Origin: Glandiceps talaboti
Lineage: Eukaryota; Hemichordata; Enteropneusta; Spengelidae
Reading direction: 5' to 3'
Assembly: GCF_964340395.1 (NCBI RefSeq)
Contig: NC_135550.1
Span: 22,500,676 to 22,564,675, forward strand
Length of the DNA stretch: 64,000 bases
Under the pieces are notes generated by a model. The model saw only the letters and a program-made list of their open reading frames with translations, had not been told where the DNA came from and made no database searches. Both the position numbers and the translations under genes were made by a program. This document shows, piece by piece, positions 59,296 through 64,000 of the stretch. How positions within the stretch are numbered: position 1 is the stretch's first letter; each line of letters begins with the position of its first letter.

Positions 59296-62200
59296 TCACA
59301 CTTTTGGGGCTCCAAATGCATCTGGCATTCTTTCTATTGTATACCTGTAACAAAACAAATACATACACACACTTTTATTGCTTGGAAACTTCTATAGGCT
59401 TTTATCTGACATCATAATGCAGATTTCTTCGAAAACTGACCTCATTTAAATTCAAATCTTCTAGTAGAATAAATTAACATACCTGTGTTGTGAGATGTAC
59501 ATGATTGGAACACCAGGAACTTTTCTTATCCTCCTCCTAAGATCTCTGTCACACGTTGCAACAATATAACATTTGTGCTGAAACAAAAAATATCTACAGT
59601 TAAAACACATGAAAATCTTTTCACTGATATCATTATCATTTCAATTTAGAAGGAAATTATCAGACAGGAACATTATCAGACAGGAACATTGCGTACATGA
59701 TCAGGACAAACTTTGTTCCAATAACTGAATTTAGTACACTACAGTACATGTACATTAATTGCCTTACTTGTGTCACTCTTTGTACAAGACAGTCATCAGC
59801 ATATATTCCTCTGTGTGTACATGGTAGACGTTCAAATCTCGGATCTTTAGCTATTCTCAGTGCTATTCTAAACTTTTGGCCCAGTTTTTCTATTTCACCC
59901 ATCACACAATCTGTTATACATGGTATACCTGCAATAAAAATACAATATAGAACCAAAATATTGATTTTTCAATATAAAATGTGAGGTCTGTGAACTGACT
60001 TGGTTTTCAATATCATGGCTGAACATCATAAATTTGTGCATATCTATCCCCCATCAATACTCTACTGTAGAAGCAGACACACTAGAAGTTTGTAAGGTTA
60101 ACTTGATTACATCACTAGAATATTTTTATAGTATGTGGGAACCCTCAAGGATGCTGACATAACATGACATACTCTCATTCAAGTAATACTATTATCTTCA
60201 CAAGAACATTACATTTCTAGACAACAAGTTAACAATCGGTCATTTTACAATGTAAAATCTTGTAGTCTTTGGAATGTGTGTGTAAAGTTATTAATGATGT
60301 AATACTACCACAGAGTCTGTTATTTACATTCTTGAATAATCAAAACATAGTACAGTATTTCTACACATTACAAGTGACTATACCGTAAATCATGGGGGGG
60401 GGGGGGGGGGGTGACTTACATTTTGCATAAAGACAATCCATCATTCCTTGGACCACATCAATTTTGTTCTTGATTGAAAAGTTGATAAAGTTAGTATCAA
60501 TAAGTATGTAATATGGTGGTCCAAGCTGTGTGTTGTATTTGAAGAACAAAGCTGATGAATACTGAGGAACTTCTCTTTCTATTATCTTCCCATCTTCGTT
60601 CTTCTTCTTTGGTTTGGATTTATTTCGTTCACTTTCTTTTCTGAAATTTGAAGTGAGTTCATAGAATGTAGCAGTGAGCAATTGGGCATGTATGGGTACT
60701 GACAAATACACCACACCATTAGAAATGGAATGAACAGCAAGTATGACTATAGTTCAGCCAAGTAGCAAGTCGGTGTGATGAGTAATTGAGCAAAAAAAAG
60801 CTGCAATATCTTTTTGGTTTTATACTCAACGTCGTTTTTTATCAAGAAGTTATGTTAACACTATGGTTATAATGTCGATTTTGTGTATAACACATTGTCT
60901 AGCTTAGGTTGAGTATCAGAAGGAGGAGTGCTTGAATCTGCCACAATCCACTTTATTATATGTCACGACGTATATTGGACTACCTCACTAGACATTGTTT
61001 TCAATGGAGAAAGTGATGATGATTTAGCGATCCGTACATTCTGGTACTGACCAAAATCAACCCGGAACACTATTTTTTATATAGATTGAAATCAACCTGG
61101 AACTATTTTGACATGCAGAAACAAAACGAACATTTCTGTACATCAAAATCAACATCTATTTGTGAGGAATACACATTTATAAATGGAAATTCTGCCGTAA
61201 AACACACTCACGCTACTAAAATGGTGTCGGAATACTACCTTGCAACAATGTCAGTTCGTATAAGCTTTATAATGTCATTATTGCAGGGGTTGGTTGTCAC
61301 ACTCTGACAGTTCACGCTGCAGCACGTGATTTTTGGAAGAACGGCAAGCTTTTCAAAACAACTGATCCCATGGTGAACACGTCACTTGGCATACTATATC
61401 ACACAATCTATTTTGATGGTAGCACTGCTATTTTGCATGTGTAATGTGTAATATGAGCCCCTGGCATTCTGAAGTTATCCTGAACACAATGATGTCGACC
61501 AAAATGACTGACATGCGACTTTGTTTTGAACATTATGCAAATGACATGACCACACAACAATGCCTTCAAATACAGTAATTCAATGCTATTTTTAACATTA
61601 AATGTAAAATCTTGAAAAATCACAGTTCCACTACAAAATTCAGTTTCATTCATCCTTGCATGAAAATGAATTCCATGGTGACATATAATAAAAATATTAT
61701 AGCCTTGATATTGGATTATATATCATTATATGCCCTCTGTGCGAGGATTTTATCAGAACTCCACTATGCATTGTACTAATCACATCCTTGCACCTTGGGC
61801 ATATAACCCAATATCAAGGCAATACTATTATTATATACAATAATACATAGTGTTTTTAGTGACACTGCAAGCCGTGTTTTATATGTACGGTTGTACCACT
61901 AAAATGTTCAATCATAATTTGTATTTTTACAAGTAATGAAGTATCCCAACGACACTGCTCCAAAATTAAATATACTGAAACATTTTAATTTAGGTTAGGT
62001 GCGGGTTAAACACAAAAACTTAAAAAGTCACCAAAACAGACGAAAAAACCCACAAAACCGCAACAAGACGCTACAATTATTGCAGCTAGACTAAATCATA
62101 CATGATACAGACACTGGCATACGTACATACGTTTTTAAATGGTCCACCGTGTATCGGAGAAAAAACTTACATTCTTTGATCTCTCGATGAGATCATTCGC

Positions 62201-62335
62201 TTCATAACAGCATACTTTCGTGCTCTTCTATCTTTACCCTGTAAAATACAAAACAATGGGAAAATAAATGACAAAATAACCACTACAGCAATTAAATTTC
62301 ACAAGAGACAGAAACACATGTACTCTACTCACCAT
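59296..62335 (-). CDS. FCF1: FCF1/UTP24, PIN-domain nuclease of 18S rRNA maturation
   Basis: Exons in transcript order: 62335-62333 (only the ATG), 62238-62171, 60640-60420, 59928-59768, 59577-59483, 59344-59296 (597 bases, 198 aa, exactly the human length). It begins [20 protein letters not shown] and ends [12 protein letters not shown]. The PIN domain has [13 protein letters not shown] (Asp72), [14 protein letters not shown] (Glu109), [10 protein letters not shown] (Asp142/143) and VATCDRDL (Asp161/163), the expected acidic metal-binding set. Cysteines 93, 98, 101, 105, 134 and 144 match the human positions. Family role: a nucleolar component of the SSU processome that cuts pre-rRNA at A1 and A2. 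The start codon is the last three bases of exon 1, so splicing sets the reading of all the rest. Confidence 0.96.
60394..60411. repeat. G tract next to the FCF1 exon 3 donor
   Basis: About 18 G on the plus strand, hence 18 C in the FCF1 transcript, begin within about ten bases of the exon 3 donor (GTAAGT, 60419-60414). Confidence 0.9.
61687..61840. repeat. Imperfect palindrome in FCF1 intron 2
   Basis: TAGCCTTGATATTGG (61700-61714) is mirrored by CCAATATCAAGGC (61808-61820). Outside it ATAATAAAAATATTAT pairs with ATACTATTATTAT, and inside it ATATGCCC...GAGGAT pairs with ATCCTTGC...GGGCATAT. It looks like a foldback element of about 150 bases. Confidence 0.65.
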
Positions 62336-62830
62336 ATTGGATCTCGTTCTACTCACGATCACGTAGTTTCTCGCACAGGCTTTCGATTGGCCCTTTAGGT
62401 CAAGGGTCAAAGGGTATATTGTTTGTCCGCAGTCAGTGCATGCAATGTACCGTGCACCTTGATACGTCAGTTTCGTTTCGTCTCCGGCCACTGTCTTAGT
62501 CATCTTACATTATCCGCGTCATGAAAAACAGACCGGGTACACCACTTTAACCTTAGATGTCTTCTAGATCTAGGCTGTTGTGTTAGCCGGCTGTGAAAGT
62601 GAAACTTAGTGAAACTGAAAGGGGAGAAGTGTTTGGTGGTACTGTGCTGACCACGAAACTGAAGGTTGTTGATAACCTTGCGCGTCCGTCTCTGTGGCAA
62701 GTTTCTACCAGAAATTGTGGTCATCCATCCCTTACCCGATTTCAGTCTCGACGGCGTTATGATAGTAGAAACATAAACATGGCGATGTAAATGGTGTGTG
62801 GCGGTAATTTTATACTGATGGTTTACAGCA
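62336..62830. promoter_or_regulatory. FCF1 / downstream-gene head-to-head promoter
   Basis: The region between the two start codons is under 500 bases. It holds two interferon-response-like words, GAAAGTGAAACT (62595-62606) and GAAACTGAAA (62611-62620), and AAACATGGCGATG (62775-62787), a YY1-type initiator, on the plus strand. On the FCF1 side, a frame open from ATG 62503-62501 runs in phase into the FCF1 ATG. On the plus side are a three-codon upstream frame (ATG 62779, MAM) and a longer upstream frame from ATG 62790 that overlaps the next gene's start. Confidence 0.5.
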
Positions 62831-63005
62831 ATGCATACGACAGGTTGGATTTTGACTGTCTTGGCTTTGAGCTGTGTATGGTCAGTACTAGTACAGTGGA
62901 AAAACCGTTCATATGAAAATGTTAGACTTCAAAATAAATTAGAAGTAGAAGACTGGTTGCAAACTAATGGTTTGGAGGAATACAAAAGTATATTTTGGGA
63001 TACAG
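62831..63005 (+). CDS. First coding exon of a membrane-anchored protein, possibly AREL1 (partial)
   Basis: ATG 62831 opens MHTTGWILTVLALSCVWSVL, a hydrophobic signal-anchor (aa 5-21), followed by a helical segment with EVEDWLQTNGLEEYKSIF and a good donor (ACAG|GTAAAT, phase 1). The second part resembles the start of a SAM-like helical bundle. The rest lies beyond the window. In human, FCF1 is head to head with AREL1, a HECT ubiquitin ligase that also starts with a membrane anchor, so AREL1 is the best guess from position. The 58 residues seen do not by themselves identify it. A TTTACAG at 62822-62828 suggests that an intron could end just before the start codon. Confidence 0.45.
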
Positions 63006-64000
63006 GTAAATAATTCACATATTATCTGGTTGATACATAATACACCTCATATTTATTCACATCCTGAGATGTTTTGGGAGATATGTATTTCTGTGTAGAA
63101 TTGATTCATTAATTTGACTATCTTGTGTTACACAGTATAACAATCAACAGTTAAAAATGAATGAAATGTAGATAGAGTACCGTAATAATACAGACTAAAG
63201 GTTATGTATTGTGTAGGCCTTTTACAATACATTCCTCAGTAGTCCTGTATTCATATTCAGATCTGATCTTCAATTACTGTAATATAACCCAATTCCTGAA
63301 AGCTTGTAAATAGAACATATGTATATAAAATACAGGTATTATTTGCCACCCAGCATGGCATAACTTCTAAATAGTCTGTGTTGTCATCTTGATTTGCAGT
63401 CTGCTAGTAGTGGTTGTAAATACCTTGGTTCAGACATTTTGGACTTTGTGTGTTTGTCATATGCCTTTTGTCAGTGACAGATTTTTTTGGGTCATACATG
63501 TAAGAAAACCTTGTTTTCTCACAAAATTGATGTAGGCCTGATGAAATGTGTAAGGAGCAAGATTATGATGATAAATTGATAAAAAAAAGTATACACCTTT
63601 ACCACTTCTATCACTGAAACTGTCAGACACTCATTATAATCATACATGTACATGTAGAGTGATGAATTACACTGTAATTCAAAACCATTCATTGCCCAGT
63701 TTGAGTGTAATTACCATGATCTGTGCATGTATTTATTGCCAAAATAACACTTTACCACCAAGGTGATGATTTGAATGGGCTTCTGGTAAATTGAAGTTTT
63801 TTTTTTTTGTAAAAATAGAAAGGTATCTTTTATAGTAAAGGTTTGCTATGAGTATATTAGTATTAGTGTGTATATTTTATATATGAATGTCACTACCAGA
63901 TGAAATAAACAAGCAACACCTCAATTTTGTAAATTGTTGAAGGTCTAATGCCAGTGTTACCAAATTTTTATTTTTCCATTACATTTCTTCCATGCACATA
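63006..64000 (+). other. Intron of the partial last gene
   Basis: AT-rich non-coding sequence up to the window end. I see a T-run at 63799-63809 and no exon-like frame with splice signals. Confidence 0.55.

Overview
This is a stretch of animal nuclear genome: AT-rich, with short exons that have clean GT-AG introns, many microsatellites and small foldback repeats. The proteins align along their full length with deuterostome-type single-copy genes. The sequence fits an invertebrate bilaterian (a hemichordate, cephalochordate or lophotrochozoan would all do). I cannot name the species, and no virus-derived element was recognised.

Layout. (1) 1-2377 is upstream DNA with two related palindromic repeats and a CRE-type site next to the first start codon. 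(2) 2378-47968, plus strand, is one giant gene, BIRC6 (BRUCE/Apollon). I place 58 coding exons whose phases all match and which add up to about 5,022 codons (human protein 4,857). It has an N-terminal beta-propeller with an inserted BIR zinc domain, two lectin-like beta-sandwiches in a long helical body, and a C-terminal E2 (UBC) domain with its catalytic cysteine. (3) 47969-50488 is the tail-to-tail gap between BIRC6 and LRR1 and carries a MITE. (4) 50489-52925, minus strand, is LRR1, a CUL2 substrate receptor (5 coding exons, 422 aa), with a likely non-coding first exon near 54081-54165. (5) 54575-58462, plus strand, is TBCB, tubulin-folding cofactor B (6 exons, 249 aa). LRR1 and TBCB are head to head. 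(6) 59296-62335, minus strand, is FCF1/UTP24, the PIN-domain rRNA-processing nuclease (6 exons, 198 aa, the same length as human). It converges on TBCB and their 3' ends probably overlap. (7) From 62831, plus strand, is the first coding exon of a membrane-anchored protein that runs off the window. Its head-to-head position with FCF1 matches the human FCF1/AREL1 pair, so AREL1 is a reasonable but unproven guess.

These are housekeeping genes with no operon logic, although BIRC6 and LRR1 both serve ubiquitin ligation. The most unusual pattern is that splice junctions are themselves tandemly duplicated: TBCB exon 4 donor (4 copies), BIRC6 exon 11 donor (about 3.5 copies), BIRC6 exon 24 acceptor (3 copies), and smaller cases at BIRC6 exons 31 and 36. 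Other leads are a candidate internal promoter just ahead of the UBC exons of BIRC6, an antisense THAP-domain relic in intron 6, and several families of foldback repeats shared between introns.
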